A stretch of 64,000 nt of DNA from Butyrivibrio sp. X503. Its GTDB lineage: Bacteria > Bacillota > Clostridia > Lachnospirales > Lachnospiraceae. Numbering within the stretch: the stretch's first letter is position 1; each line of letters opens with the position of its first letter. Positions 1 through 8,742 of this stretch are shown piece by piece. Location of the stretch: contig NZ_RAIQ01000001.1 in the NCBI RefSeq assembly GCF_003625475.1, positions 310,001 to 374,000 of the forward strand, in the 5' to 3' direction. The notes under the pieces are model-generated. The model was not told the DNA's origin. It worked only from the letters and a program-made list of their open reading frames with translations, and searched no databases. The position numbers were made by a program, and so were the translations under genes.

Positions 1-209
1 TCCTTTTCAGCCTTTTCCCTATCAGCCTGAGCCTGCTCTTCTTGCTTTTTGAGCTTTTCTTCTAACCCCTTTATATCCGGGCTGGGATCCACGTCAGAAT
101 TTGCCTCCGTAACTGTATTCTCACCGGTAGTATCCTCCGCAGCAAAAACACATACGGAACTCGTCACCAAAAGTGTACCTGCAACTGTAAGAGCCAGAAT
201 CTTTTTCAT
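1..209 (-). CDS. secreted coiled-coil protein, N-terminal part (cut by window edge)
   Basis: The first 69 codons of a gene that runs off the left edge. It opens with a Sec signal peptide (MKKILALTVAGTLLV, probable cleavage after VFA), then an acidic Thr/Glu/Asp-rich linker, then the start of a Lys/Glu/Gln-rich helix (GLEEKLKKQEEQAQAD) that looks like a coiled coil. GGAGG sits about 9 nt before the ATG at 207-209. It follows the sortase-like gene on the same strand and is probably the next gene of the exopolysaccharide operon. The function cannot be told from this fragment. Confidence 0.7.
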   Translation of the reverse strand, partial: MKKILALTVAGTLLVTSSVCVFAAEDTTGENTVTEANSDVDPSPDIKGLEEKLKKQEEQAQADREKAEK

Positions 210-253
210 AATTTTTGCCTCCGTTCTTTTATCTAAACATCATTATCCTTCTG

Positions 254-1057
254 TTACCATTCAGCCTGAATATTAATGTCGTCTTCATCTCCGTAATCAA
301 CATCTCTGTCAATTTTCCCGGCTACGTCCCCCATCAGACATCCGATAACCACCGTCTGCTTTCCCGGCTCATCGGTGCTGTCCGTAGTAAGCGTAATAAG
401 GAAATGTTCCGGTTCAAGCCCCGTCTCGCAGCCATCCCTGATAATCTTACTGTCATCTCCTTTTCTGTAGATCTCATTGATAAACTCCATACACCCGGAA
501 GCATATGTGAAATCATACTGTGCAAGAAGCTTTGTATCATCACGGATATAAGCGGCAATTATATAATATATAAGGGAGTTATCCTCCATATATACATGTA
601 CATACTTGTGCTCGTCAAAATATTCTTTATCCAAAAAATTATTGAGCTGCGCAAATCCGGTTCCATCCTTAGGCGACGATCCGTAAATGACTTCATTAAA
701 GTCACACATGTCATTAAGATTTGCAGCCTCGATATGAATCGCCCCGTTTTCATCAGGCTCTTTGTACTCGTTATGACTTTTGTAAAAAGAATCATCACCT
801 TCAGAATCCTGAAGAATGGGATAATTTATATCCGTCCCCGGAATGTACAACCATGCAAAAGCATCCTCATTTAAGCTCTTGATGTTTTCAAATCCGATTT
901 TCTGCTCCGTCGGAAGAGTACTTTTTTCATAAGCGGTGTTACGTCCGGCATCTGTATCCTTCTGTGAACATCCGATAAGAAAAACTGCCATCAGCGGTAA
1001 AAAAAGTCCTTTTACGGCTATCATATCTACTATTTTATATCGTCTTTTCGTATACAT
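254..1057 (-). CDS. sortase-B-like lipoprotein lacking catalytic residues
   Basis: The fold signature of class B sortases is clear: AWLYIPGTDINYPILQ, then NEVIYGSS where the family has YGH, then ITLTTDST where the family has TLSTC, then TVVIGCLMGD. The catalytic His is replaced by Ser, the Cys by Asp, and the usual Arg is absent, so transpeptidation is unlikely. A lipobox (FLIGC) with a basic n-region predicts a lipid-anchored outer-face protein. The start is uncertain: the frame is open up to 1096, but the ATG at 1057 lies just past the LCP stop and gives a normal signal length. No strong ribosome site is visible for any candidate. A structural or binding role is inference. Confidence 0.75.
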   Translation of the reverse strand: MYTKRRYKIVDMIAVKGLFLPLMAVFLIGCSQKDTDAGRNTAYEKSTLPTEQKIGFENIKSLNEDAFAWLYIPGTDINYPILQDSEGDDSFYKSHNEYKEPDENGAIHIEAANLNDMCDFNEVIYGSSPKDGTGFAQLNNFLDKEYFDEHKYVHVYMEDNSLIYYIIAAYIRDDTKLLAQYDFTYASGCMEFINEIYRKGDDSKIIRDGCETGLEPEHFLITLTTDSTDEPGKQTVVIGCLMGDVAGKIDRDVDYGDEDDINIQAEW

Positions 1058-1061
1058 TTCA

Positions 1062-2120
1062 TTAGCCCGCTTGATCAATTTTTTCATAAAAAACATCTAT
1101 TATAGTCTCATAGAGGCTGTCATCATCAACTCTAAACTCCTCATACTTTCCATCCCTGGAAGTTTCACCGTCAATTGATATGATGTCATCTACATCAAAC
1201 GTATACGATACAAGATACGGAGCAAGATATGAGATCTCATCGGCAGATATATTAGTTACCATCTTACTTCCGATTGCCGTAAAAAGCTCCACTGCAGCGT
1301 TATTATTTTCACTGCACTTATTTCTGGCAGCATTTATAAAAGCATTTATATACTGTTTCTGCCTTTCAAGCCTTGAACTGTTTGAGCCCGATATGTGTAT
1401 ATCTCTGCTCTTTATGTAATGATATGCCGTCTTTCCCTCAAGATGAACTTCAGCGCCTTTTTTCAGTGTCTTATCAAACTTTGTGAGGTCCTCGAGAACA
1501 ACAACATCAACTCCGCCAACCTGATCGTTTATCGTAGGAATCGCGCTCATATTTATAGCAGCATAGCCGTGAATCGGGAGCTGGTAAAAAAGACTGGACA
1601 CCGCCTTCACCTGATATTCACAGGATTCTTCCATTCCGTCACCGAAACCGTGTTGCAGACAAACCTGTGCTTCTACCGTAGTCTGATATCTTCCGTATTC
1701 ATCATAAACATCCACATCGGTCATTGTATTTCTGTTGATGCCTATAATGCTTATCTTCTGAGTGTGCGGGTTGAGAACAAGAAGAAACAGCGCATCTGCC
1801 TGTCCTCCTTCGCCTCCCTCAGATACCTTCGAGACAACTTCATCATCTTTGTCTATTCCCATTATTAAAAAAGTAATTATATCTTCATTGTAATCATATA
1901 CATCACCGTTATATGTGATCCAGTCATCCTGCCATTCCGTGCTTGCGTTCGAAACCGCATATGAATCCTGCTGCCCCATCATCGGTGCCGATGTGGCGGA
2001 TTTGGAACCAAGATTAGCTTTTCCCATTACTCTCATTATCTCAAATCCGACAAGTCCACCCGCAATAAACGTCATAAACACTGCCCAGACAATGAGAAAG
2101 ACTTTTCCTTTTCCCCTCAT
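1062..2120 (-). CDS. LytR-CpsA-Psr (LCP) family protein
   Basis: A 352-residue protein with an N-terminal membrane anchor (residues 7-30) and one LCP domain. Visible hallmarks are FLIMGIDKDD, the strand pair LFLLVLNPHTQKISIIGINR (conserved Asp in QADALF and Arg in GINRNT), HLEGKTAYHYIKSRD, and the SSRLERQKQYI segment that binds the polyprenyl pyrophosphate. LCP proteins transfer lipid-linked glycopolymers to peptidoglycan outside the membrane. Its place after a BY-kinase and chain-length protein suggests it anchors the capsule or exopolysaccharide of this operon. Three bases separate it from the upstream gene. Confidence 0.9.
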   Translation of the reverse strand: MRGKGKVFLIVWAVFMTFIAGGLVGFEIMRVMGKANLGSKSATSAPMMGQQDSYAVSNASTEWQDDWITYNGDVYDYNEDIITFLIMGIDKDDEVVSKVSEGGEGGQADALFLLVLNPHTQKISIIGINRNTMTDVDVYDEYGRYQTTVEAQVCLQHGFGDGMEESCEYQVKAVSSLFYQLPIHGYAAINMSAIPTINDQVGGVDVVVLEDLTKFDKTLKKGAEVHLEGKTAYHYIKSRDIHISGSNSSRLERQKQYINAFINAARNKCSENNNAAVELFTAIGSKMVTNISADEISYLAPYLVSYTFDVDDIISIDGETSRDGKYEEFRVDDDSLYETIIDVFYEKIDQAG

Positions 2121-2123
2121 CTA

Positions 2124-2591
2124 TTACTCCTGATCATCTGTAGAGACGCCTTCTGCACTCGCGCCTTCAACAGCTCCTTCTCCTTGTGTTCCGTCTGAGA
2201 GCATGTTTGGAAAAAGAGGATCCTCCATAGCCTCAGATGAATCTCCGTTAAAATCTATATCTCTGATATCCGCAGGAAAAACTCGTGACTGCTTGGCAAC
2301 ATTGCCGCTAAAATCGGCAACGGCATAGTAAACAACCGCAGTCTCGGCGTCCCTGTTAAGGACAACCTTTTCGACAACAATCCTGCTCGTCATGTCACCA
2401 TCCTTGGAATCATAAGCATTTACGCCCTGAATAAGATCTCTGTCCGCCGTCTTGGAATCATAGATAAGTCCGACCGCAGTGAATCTAAACTCCGGCGCAA
2501 GCCTGTCGCTTCTTCCGTAAGCGATAACTATAAGCGCCGCAAGCACTCCGCTTAATATTGTAAAAAATATTCCGAGAATATTTCCTCTCAC
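2124..2591 (-). CDS. membrane-anchored Ig-like (DUF5011-type) domain protein
   Basis: A 155-residue protein with one N-terminal membrane helix (residues 5-25) and a single beta-domain. AYDSKDGDMTSRI followed by YYAVADFSGNVAKQSR matches the repeat seen in DUF5011/HYR-like extracellular domains. The C-terminus is acidic and low in complexity (EGAVEGASAEGVSTDD). It sits between the BY-kinase and LCP genes with short gaps and is co-oriented, so it probably acts outside the cell with the polysaccharide machinery. The precise role is unknown. Confidence 0.7.
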   Translation of the reverse strand: MRGNILGIFFTILSGVLAALIVIAYGRSDRLAPEFRFTAVGLIYDSKTADRDLIQGVNAYDSKDGDMTSRIVVEKVVLNRDAETAVVYYAVADFSGNVAKQSRVFPADIRDIDFNGDSSEAMEDPLFPNMLSDGTQGEGAVEGASAEGVSTDDQE

Positions 2592-2605
2592 TTGTCTCCT
2601 CCAAA

Positions 2606-3436
2606 TCAGTCTTTCCTCGTGACTCCCGCGAGGTAATTGAGTTCGTCAAGATCATCGTCATCTGGCTCAAGGTCCGGTTCCGAAGTCCTTGGTCTTGTCA
2701 TGGTACTGCTGTCATTATCGCTTCCGTTACCATAATATTTGCCGTAATACTTACCGTAGTATTTGCCGTAATAATGTCCGTAGTGGCCGTAATAGCCTTT
2801 GCCGTTGAGATCAACCTTGTTAAGCACAACGCCGAGCATCTTGGCTCCCGCTTTATCCAGCTGATCTTTTACCCTCTGCGCAAACCTATAGCTTATCGCA
2901 TTATTTTCAACGACCATGATCGTACCGTCGCACTGCTTTGCAACAACAGCCGCATCAATAACGCTTCCGAGGGGAGGCGTATCTATGATCACATAATCAA
3001 AAACCTGCTTCATGTTCTCAAGAACTTTACTGAATATCCTGCCACCCAAAAGTTCACTGGGGTTAGGCGGAACGGGTCCGCTGAAGATCACATAAAGATT
3101 GGGAGTATCCGTCTCGCAGATAACGCTCGAAAGTCTCTCTCTTCCGACAAGACAATGTGTAAGTCCAAGCCTTACGGAACCTGTCTTGTAACGTCCGACA
3201 AGCACTGACTTACGCATATCGGCATCTACAAGAATGGTCTTCTTGCCTGCCTCGGCAAAGGCTCTCGCAAGAGCCATCGCTACCGTGGTCTTACCCTCAC
3301 CCGGAGTACAGCTTGTGACTGAGATAACTCGCACGTTCTGTCCGCTGAACTCAACGTTACTTCTAAGGGTCTTGTATGCTTCTTTTACCTGATAATTGTT
3401 TTCCGACTGGCTGAAATGAAGCTTCGCGCTCTGCAT
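2606..3436 (-). CDS. bacterial tyrosine (BY) kinase, CpsD/CapB family
   Basis: A 276-residue cytoplasmic autokinase that controls polysaccharide chain export with its membrane partner, the next gene upstream. Walker A is TPGEGKTTVAMALA, Walker A' is ILVDADMR and Walker B is YVIIDTPPLG, the BY-kinase order. The C-terminus holds a dense tyrosine cluster, about ten Tyr in GHYGHYYGKYYGKYYGKYYG, the usual autophosphorylation site but here an almost perfect YYGK repeat. An acidic tail (EPDLEPDDDDLDE) follows. Its phosphatase is encoded two genes upstream. Confidence 0.92.
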   Translation of the reverse strand: MQSAKLHFSQSENNYQVKEAYKTLRSNVEFSGQNVRVISVTSCTPGEGKTTVAMALARAFAEAGKKTILVDADMRKSVLVGRYKTGSVRLGLTHCLVGRERLSSVICETDTPNLYVIFSGPVPPNPSELLGGRIFSKVLENMKQVFDYVIIDTPPLGSVIDAAVVAKQCDGTIMVVENNAISYRFAQRVKDQLDKAGAKMLGVVLNKVDLNGKGYYGHYGHYYGKYYGKYYGKYYGNGSDNDSSTMTRPRTSEPDLEPDDDDLDELNYLAGVTRKD

Positions 3437-3475
3437 AGAATCTCCGTTTCTGTGTGTTCTACTCTACAAAAATAA

Positions 3476-4201
3476 TTATTTTTTCTTGGTTTTCTTTTTA
3501 CCCTGCTCTTCAAGTGAAAGCGGTATAAGTCCTATTGTGCTGAGTCCCAAGTATCTCTCGACATCGTCGGAGTTCTTGATCGTATCGTCGAGAAGGTATC
3601 CGAGCACAACAAAGAACGCAACTATGATCGCACCCAAAAGTCCCGAGATAACAGTCCATCTGCCGACTCTGGGACTCGCTTTCTTGGTTGGAACATTGGC
3701 AGTCTCGGCAACGTTGATCGCATCGATATCCATAACGTTGGTGATATGTTCACTGGCAACTTCTCGAATGCAGTTTGCAATCTTCATTGCCATCAAAGGA
3801 TCCTCGTCCTTGGCTGTTATCGACACAATACGCGTATCGGAAGGTGTATCGACCTTGAGCACATCGGCGAGATCTTCATAGGTTATGTCCACAAGATTAA
3901 GCCTCTGCGCAACCTCTTCAAGCACGTATCTGCTCTTTATAAGCTCCGCATAGTCCTGCGTGAGCTGAGTGGATATCTGCACGTCAGAATAGGTTACGGT
4001 CTGATTCTCCTCTTTGTTCAATATGTATATCTTGGTAGTTGATTCATAAATGGGATGAAGAACGAATTTACTGACAAAAAGACCTGCCAGCGCAAAAAAC
4101 AGTCCGGCGCTGATGATGAGAAACGCCCGCCCCAAAATAACAGATAAAAGCTCGCCAAGATTAATTTCTATAATGTCTTCTTTTCTGTTCAAGCCCCTCA
4201 C
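3476..4201 (-). CDS. polysaccharide chain-length determinant (Wzz/YveK-type)
   Basis: A 241-residue protein with two membrane helices, at about residues 22-45 (FLIISAGLFFALAGLFV) and 180-205, that enclose an extracytoplasmic Wzz domain (YESTTKIYILNKEENQTVTYSD, then TQDYAELIKSRYVLEEV). The Pro-rich ANVPTKKASPRVG stretch before helix 2 is typical. The C-terminal basic tail would activate the BY-kinase encoded 39 bp downstream. The listed start is GTG. A TTG three codons later (4192) is better placed behind AGGAG, so the true start may be there. Confidence 0.88.
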   Translation of the reverse strand: MRGLNRKEDIIEINLGELLSVILGRAFLIISAGLFFALAGLFVSKFVLHPIYESTTKIYILNKEENQTVTYSDVQISTQLTQDYAELIKSRYVLEEVAQRLNLVDITYEDLADVLKVDTPSDTRIVSITAKDEDPLMAMKIANCIREVASEHITNVMDIDAINVAETANVPTKKASPRVGRWTVISGLLGAIIVAFFVVLGYLLDDTIKNSDDVERYLGLSTIGLIPLSLEEQGKKKTKKK

Positions 4202-4257
4202 TCCTGATTCATAGTCTTATGCACTGTGTGACCGAGCACGCAGTAATGATGCCGTTT

Positions 4258-4983
4258 TTATAATATCTCGCCGCGGATAACGCTCATGGCATTGTCGTAA
4301 AAAATCCTGTCAGCGTAATCCTTGCCGTATTTCCTCTGAATATATGCTCTGCAATCGGCCATGTGCGGCGCTCTTTTCTTGATGTCATGCGCATCCGTCG
4401 CAACGAAATGTACCAGCCTGTTCTTCAAAATCTTTTTTGCAAAAAGCTTGATCCCAAAACCGTACTTGCCCATGACGGACAGGGCATTTATCTGAATGTA
4501 GCAGCCCTTGTCGATAAGCTCTTCGACATATGCGGGATGCTCAACTATATCGCTGTATCTCTCAACATGCGCTATTATCGGAATAAAACCGGCGCCCTGA
4601 ATCTGATAGACTGCGTTGCAGATGGCACTATATGGATTGGTCGGATGAAACTCCACGAGAACATACTCGGAATCGGCAAGTGTGCATATCTTGCCCTCTT
4701 CAAGTTCCCTTTGGGTCTCATCGCTGTAATATATCTCATTTCCCGAATACAATCTGATATTGATGCCGGCGTTATCTATAGCTTCCTGAAGCCTTTTGGT
4801 ATATATCTTGTTGCGCTCAACGCTTACATTGTGGTGCAAAGGCTTGTGATGAGGAGTAAGAATAACGTCCGTGATGCCGTCCCTTGCTGCTATTTCCAGC
4901 ATCTTTAAACTTGTATCCATATCCCGCGAGCCGTCATCGACTCCCGGCATGATATGACAGTGTATATCAACAGATGCTTGCAT
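4258..4983 (-). CDS. PHP-family tyrosine-protein phosphatase, CpsB/YwqE type
   Basis: 241 residues. The metal-binding PHP motifs are SVDIHCHIMPGVDDGS at the start, DVILTPHHKP, IIAHVERY and VHFVATDAHD near the end, as in the manganese-dependent phosphatases that dephosphorylate BY-kinases. The frame stays open 35 codons further upstream, but the ATG at 4983 follows AGAGAG and begins right at the motif, as in the family. It is the first gene of the exopolysaccharide operon, with a good promoter at 5026-5055. Confidence 0.9.
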   Translation of the reverse strand: MQASVDIHCHIMPGVDDGSRDMDTSLKMLEIAARDGITDVILTPHHKPLHHNVSVERNKIYTKRLQEAIDNAGINIRLYSGNEIYYSDETQRELEEGKICTLADSEYVLVEFHPTNPYSAICNAVYQIQGAGFIPIIAHVERYSDIVEHPAYVEELIDKGCYIQINALSVMGKYGFGIKLFAKKILKNRLVHFVATDAHDIKKRAPHMADCRAYIQRKYGKDYADRIFYDNAMSVIRGEIL

Positions 4984-5025
4984 TTTTATCTCTCTTTGCA
5001 TAAATTTAGGCAATAACTCACATTC

Positions 5026-5055
5026 ATTATACACCTTTAAAAAGAGCCGTTTCAA
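5026..5055 (-). promoter_or_regulatory. sigma-A-type promoter of the exopolysaccharide operon
   Basis: On the minus strand TTGAAA (5050-5055) and a perfect TATAAT (5026-5031) are 18 bp apart, about 40 bp upstream of the phosphatase start. Read by eye. Confidence 0.7.
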
Positions 5056-5078
5056 TATGATGTGGTAATAAAAAAACA

Positions 5079-5108
5079 TTCCCAACATCTTGGGTTTTGG
5101 GGTATAAT
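5079..5108 (+). promoter_or_regulatory. possible promoter of the DUF4250 gene
   Basis: TATAAT at 5103-5108 with a weak TTCCCA at 5079-5084, 18 bp apart and diverging from the operon promoter. Confidence 0.45.
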
Positions 5109-5169
5109 GATTTTATGATTTAAAAAAGAGGCGGAACAGTCCGCTCATCACACTCCCGGAGGTGGAAAT

Positions 5170-5349
5170 ATGCCGGAAGATCCGATCATGTTATTCAGTT
5201 TTCTGAACATGAAGCTAAGAGATATGTATAGCAGCCTGGATGCGCTCGCCGACGATATGGACATAAGCGCCCAGGAGCTTGAGAATATTAAAAAGAAATT
5301 ATTAGATGCAGGTTTTACATACGACGAGAAAAGAAATCAGTTTGTTTGA
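5170..5349 (+). CDS. DUF4250 small protein
   Basis: A 59-residue protein (MPEDPIMLFSFLNMKLRD...). The start, the SSLDALADDMDI helix and the final GFTYDEKRNQF match the DUF4250 family as I know it from Clostridia. The family has no known function; its helix pattern resembles a small winged-helix-like unit. CCGGAGGTGG lies just before the ATG. It stands alone, divergent from the exopolysaccharide operon, and ends before a hairpin terminator. Confidence 0.8.
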   Translation: MPEDPIMLFSFLNMKLRDMYSSLDALADDMDISAQELENIKKKLLDAGFTYDEKRNQFV

Positions 5350-5400
5350 GAATTCTTTTCACCTTAAAACGAAGCACTTTAAACCAACATAAACCCATGA

Positions 5401-5460
5401 AAAATTCCAAGAGCATTTAAGCTTACCCTCTATAAGCTGCCCTTGGGATTTTTCGTTTTT
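5401..5460. terminator. hairpin terminator between converging DUF4250 and clpB
   Basis: AAAAATTCCAAGAGCA (5401-5416) pairs with TGCCCTTGGGATTTTT (5439-5454) through one G-T pair and one mismatch, with T-rich flanks on both strands. It can serve both converging genes. Confidence 0.75.
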
Positions 5461-5471
5461 TATCTTCATCT

Positions 5472-8063
5472 TTATTTTTGACTTCGAGCTACGAGTTCTC
5501 CGTTTTCCACGCCGAACTCTATCGTATCGTGCGGCTGAACCTTATCTTCAAGAATAAGTCTTGCCGACAATGTCTCTACGTACTTCTGAATATATCTCTT
5601 AAGCGGTCTTGCGCCGTAGATCGGATCGTATGCATTGTCTATAACGTAGTCCTTTGCTTCCTGTGAAAGCTTTATGGAAATCTCTCTGTCCGCAAGTCTC
5701 TTGTTAAGGTCATCTATGATAAGTTCGATGATTCCGCCGATGTTATCTTTTGTAAGAGGCTTGAACATGATGATCTCATCAAGTCTGTTGAGGAACTCGG
5801 GTCTAAAGTGTGCTCTAAGATCCTCCATTGTCTCTTTCTCAGCTTCCTCGCTGATGCTTCCGTCACTACTGATTCCGTCAAGCAGATACTGCGCGCCGAT
5901 GTTGGAAGTCATGATAAGGATCGTGTTCTTAAAGTCGACTGTTCTGCCCTGCGAATCCGTGATACGTCCGTCATCAAGCACCTGCAAAAGGATGTTGAAG
6001 ACATCGGGATGTGCCTTTTCGATCTCATCAAAAAGAACTACCGCATAAGGTTTTCTTCTTACTGCTTCCGTAAGCTGTCCGCCTTCTTCATATCCAACAT
6101 ATCCGGGAGGTGCTCCGATAAGTCGTGATACGCTGTACTTCTCCATGTACTCACTCATATCGATACGCACAATGTTATTCTCATCATCAAAAAGTGACTG
6201 TGCAAGGCTCTTTGCAAGCTCTGTCTTTCCGACACCCGTAGGTCCGAGGAACAGGAATGAACCAATAGGCTTTCTGGGATCCTTGATACCTGCTTTGGAT
6301 CTCATGATCGCTTCGGAAACCTTCGTAACAGCATCGTCCTGGCCCACAACTCTTCCGTGGAGCTCATCCGCAAGATGAAGAGTCTTGTTTCTCTCACTCT
6401 CAGTCAGCTTGTTTACAGGGATTCCTGTCCATCTGCTGATTATACCCGCGATCTCTTCATCGGAAACCCTCTCATGAACAAGCGTTGTATCTGCTTCTTT
6501 CTTGTGAGCTGCTTCCTCGGCTTCCTCAAGCTCTTTTTTAAGAGCAGGAAGTTTGCCGTACTGAAGTTCTCCGGCTTTCTCATAATCACCGTTTCGCTGC
6601 GCTATTGCTATTTCCGAATTTATGGTGTCTATCTGTTCACGCATAGCCGCAAGCTTATCAACCGCCTGCTTCTCGTTCTCCCACTGAGCTTTTCTTGTAT
6701 CAAAGTCTTCCTTGAGATCGGCAAGCTCTTTTTGCAGGTTGGATAATCTCTCTTTACTGAGGCTGTCGTCCTCTTTCTTAAGAGCGGCCTCCTCGATTTG
6801 CATCTGCATGATCTTACGATTGAGTTCATCGAGCTCCGCCGGCATCGAATCCATCTCGGTCTTTATAAGCGCGCACGCCTCATCGACAAGGTCAATCGCT
6901 TTATCGGGAAGGAAACGATCGGAAATATATCTGTTTGATAAAACCGCTGCACTTACAAGTGCGCTGTCCATGATCTTAACGCCGTGGAAAACTTCGTATC
7001 TTTCTTTTAAGCCTCTAAGGATACTGATGGTGTCCTCAACCGTAGGCTCATCTACCATTACTGGCTGGAAACGTCTCTCAAGCGCTGCGTCTTTTTCAAT
7101 GTACTGTCTGTACTCGTTGAGCGTTGTTGCACCGATGCAGTGGAGCTCACCTCTTGCAAGCATGGGCTTAAGCATGTTGCCCGCATCCATTGCACCGTCA
7201 GTCTTTCCGGCGCCGACTATCAGATGAAGCTCATCGATAAAAAGAATAATCTCTCCATCAGAACCTTTTACATCCTCAAGAACGGCTTTAAGCCTTTCCT
7301 CAAACTCGCCTCTGTACTTGGCTCCCGCTACGAGAGCGCCCATATCAAGCGAAAAGATCTTTTTATCCTTTAAAGCTGTGGGCACGTCGCCGCTTGCGAT
7401 TCTCTGCGCAAGTGCCTCTACGACCGCGGTCTTACCGACACCGGGCTCACCGATGAGTACGGGATTGTTCTTGCTCTTTCTTGAAAGGATCCTTATAACG
7501 TTTCTGATCTCGGTGTCGCGGCCGATAACGGGATCAAGCTTCTGATTCCTGGCCTTCTCGACAAGCTCTGTTCCGTATTTGGAAAGCGTATCGTAAGTAG
7601 CCTCGGGGTTATCCGTCGTCACGTTCCTGTTACCTCTTACCTCCGAAAGCACCTGAAGGAATCTGTTCCTGTCGATACCGAACTGAGCAAAGATCTCTTT
7701 AACCTCTTTATTGGCATGCTTAATAAGCGCAAGGAAGAGGTGCTCCACGGAAACATACGCATCGCCGAGTGCCTTGGCCTCATCCTCCGCAGACAAAAGA
7801 GCTTTATTAAGCTGCGTTCCGATGTACGGCTGGCCACCCTGAACCTTGGTTCTCTTGCCGATTGCCTCTTCAATTCTTGATAAAAAAGAGTTAGCATCAA
7901 CGCCCATCTTCTCTACAAGTTTAGAGATAAGGCTATCTTCTATTGTCATAAGAGCATAGAGCAGGTGCTCTTGTTCAATCTCCTGATTGCCGTATTCAAC
8001 GGCGATCTTCTCGCATCCGCTCACAGCCTCTATGGACTTTTGTGTGAACTTCTGTATATTCAT
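5472..8063 (-). CDS. clpB: ATP-dependent disaggregase ClpB
   Basis: An 863-residue class I Hsp100. Order: Clp N domain (1-145, starting [14 protein letters not shown]); AAA1 with Walker [16 protein letters not shown] (about 205) and Walker B ILFIDELH; a Glu/Lys-rich coiled-coil middle domain (about 410-520) that separates ClpB from ClpA/ClpC; AAA2 with [15 protein letters not shown] (about 605) and [11 protein letters not shown]. No ClpP-binding IGF/L loop is seen. It works with DnaK to resolve protein aggregates. Length and motifs are standard. A near-consensus promoter lies upstream, and beyond that the CATG array. I see no CIRCE or CtsR box. Confidence 0.97.
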   Translation of the reverse strand: MNIQKFTQKSIEAVSGCEKIAVEYGNQEIEQEHLLYALMTIEDSLISKLVEKMGVDANSFLSRIEEAIGKRTKVQGGQPYIGTQLNKALLSAEDEAKALGDAYVSVEHLFLALIKHANKEVKEIFAQFGIDRNRFLQVLSEVRGNRNVTTDNPEATYDTLSKYGTELVEKARNQKLDPVIGRDTEIRNVIRILSRKSKNNPVLIGEPGVGKTAVVEALAQRIASGDVPTALKDKKIFSLDMGALVAGAKYRGEFEERLKAVLEDVKGSDGEIILFIDELHLIVGAGKTDGAMDAGNMLKPMLARGELHCIGATTLNEYRQYIEKDAALERRFQPVMVDEPTVEDTISILRGLKERYEVFHGVKIMDSALVSAAVLSNRYISDRFLPDKAIDLVDEACALIKTEMDSMPAELDELNRKIMQMQIEEAALKKEDDSLSKERLSNLQKELADLKEDFDTRKAQWENEKQAVDKLAAMREQIDTINSEIAIAQRNGDYEKAGELQYGKLPALKKELEEAEEAAHKKEADTTLVHERVSDEEIAGIISRWTGIPVNKLTESERNKTLHLADELHGRVVGQDDAVTKVSEAIMRSKAGIKDPRKPIGSFLFLGPTGVGKTELAKSLAQSLFDDENNIVRIDMSEYMEKYSVSRLIGAPPGYVGYEEGGQLTEAVRRKPYAVVLFDEIEKAHPDVFNILLQVLDDGRITDSQGRTVDFKNTILIMTSNIGAQYLLDGISSDGSISEEAEKETMEDLRAHFRPEFLNRLDEIIMFKPLTKDNIGGIIELIIDDLNKRLADREISIKLSQEAKDYVIDNAYDPIYGARPLKRYIQKYVETLSARLILEDKVQPHDTIEFGVENGELVARSQK

Positions 8064-8146
8064 AATTTCCTCCTCAAAAGATGAATATGCGCTTGTTCCG
8101 CCTTTTTTGTACGCAGACGGAACTTAATTCTATTTGTTCTACTACA

Positions 8147-8174
8147 ACTATAACACGATTATTTTAAATGTCAA
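8147..8174 (-). promoter_or_regulatory. clpB promoter, near-consensus sigma-A
   Basis: Minus strand: perfect TTGACA (8169-8174), 16-bp spacer, TATAGT (8147-8152). The first CATG-array unit begins 17 bp beyond the -35 box. Confidence 0.8.
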
Positions 8175-8190
8175 CATCTCCCGGCCACCC

Positions 8191-8609
8191 GGCATGCAAT
8201 TCACCAGAAATCCGTAATGTACATGCCCGTGATTGGTATGCGCAATTATTCCGTTCAGCGCTGTTGGCATGTATATTGCCCCCAAAACCATATTTGCATG
8301 TAGGATTTTGAAATGGCAAAGACACTATTCTATGCTTTCGGCATGTATATCGTCGGATAGCCTATATTTGCATGCCGGCAAGCGTTAACCAAAGCATGCC
8401 AAATAAAAATAAACTAGCAAATACATGCCAACGCCACGAAGAGCCATACATGTCAAATGGCAAAAAAGCCAATAGTACATGCCGACAAGCTGTAATCCCG
8501 GCATGTCAAACGCCGAAATCTTCAGATATGCATGTCCAAAAGAGAAAATGCTAACATCTCAACAGCAAAATCGGCATGCATATCAGAGAAAACTCTTAAT
8601 ATGCATGCC
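8191..8609. repeat. array of seven 37-bp inverted-repeat units, GGCATG-N25-CATGCC
   Basis: The space between clpB and the corrinoid adenosyltransferase is non-coding and holds paired CATG cores at 8193/8222, 8268/8297, 8342/8371, 8395/8424, 8449/8478, 8502/8531 and 8575/8604. In all seven pairs the cores are exactly 29 bp apart. The left core is flanked by GG on its outer side in five units, and the right core by CC in five. The 25-bp interiors are unrelated. Units repeat every 53-54 bp or every 73-75 bp, a difference of two helical turns. The degenerate outer bases are not compensated between arms, which suggests paired protein-binding half-sites in DNA rather than RNA stems. Short open frames here look spurious. 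Confidence 0.85.
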
Positions 8610-8742
8610 TACTTACCCAGATTCACGCAGAGCCGTACCACCCTTAGTCTCAAATTCCAAGATAATAAAAAGCGGACCGAATTGCCGTTACACGGCTCTC
8701 AATCCGCAAAAAACTTAAGTTCTCGGTTATCCAAAAGCATCA

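Noticed and set aside
8191..8609. The CATG array as a CRISPR array
   Set aside because: Conserved parts are only 6-7 bp, alternate in orientation and are spaced unevenly between units; no cas gene is in the window.
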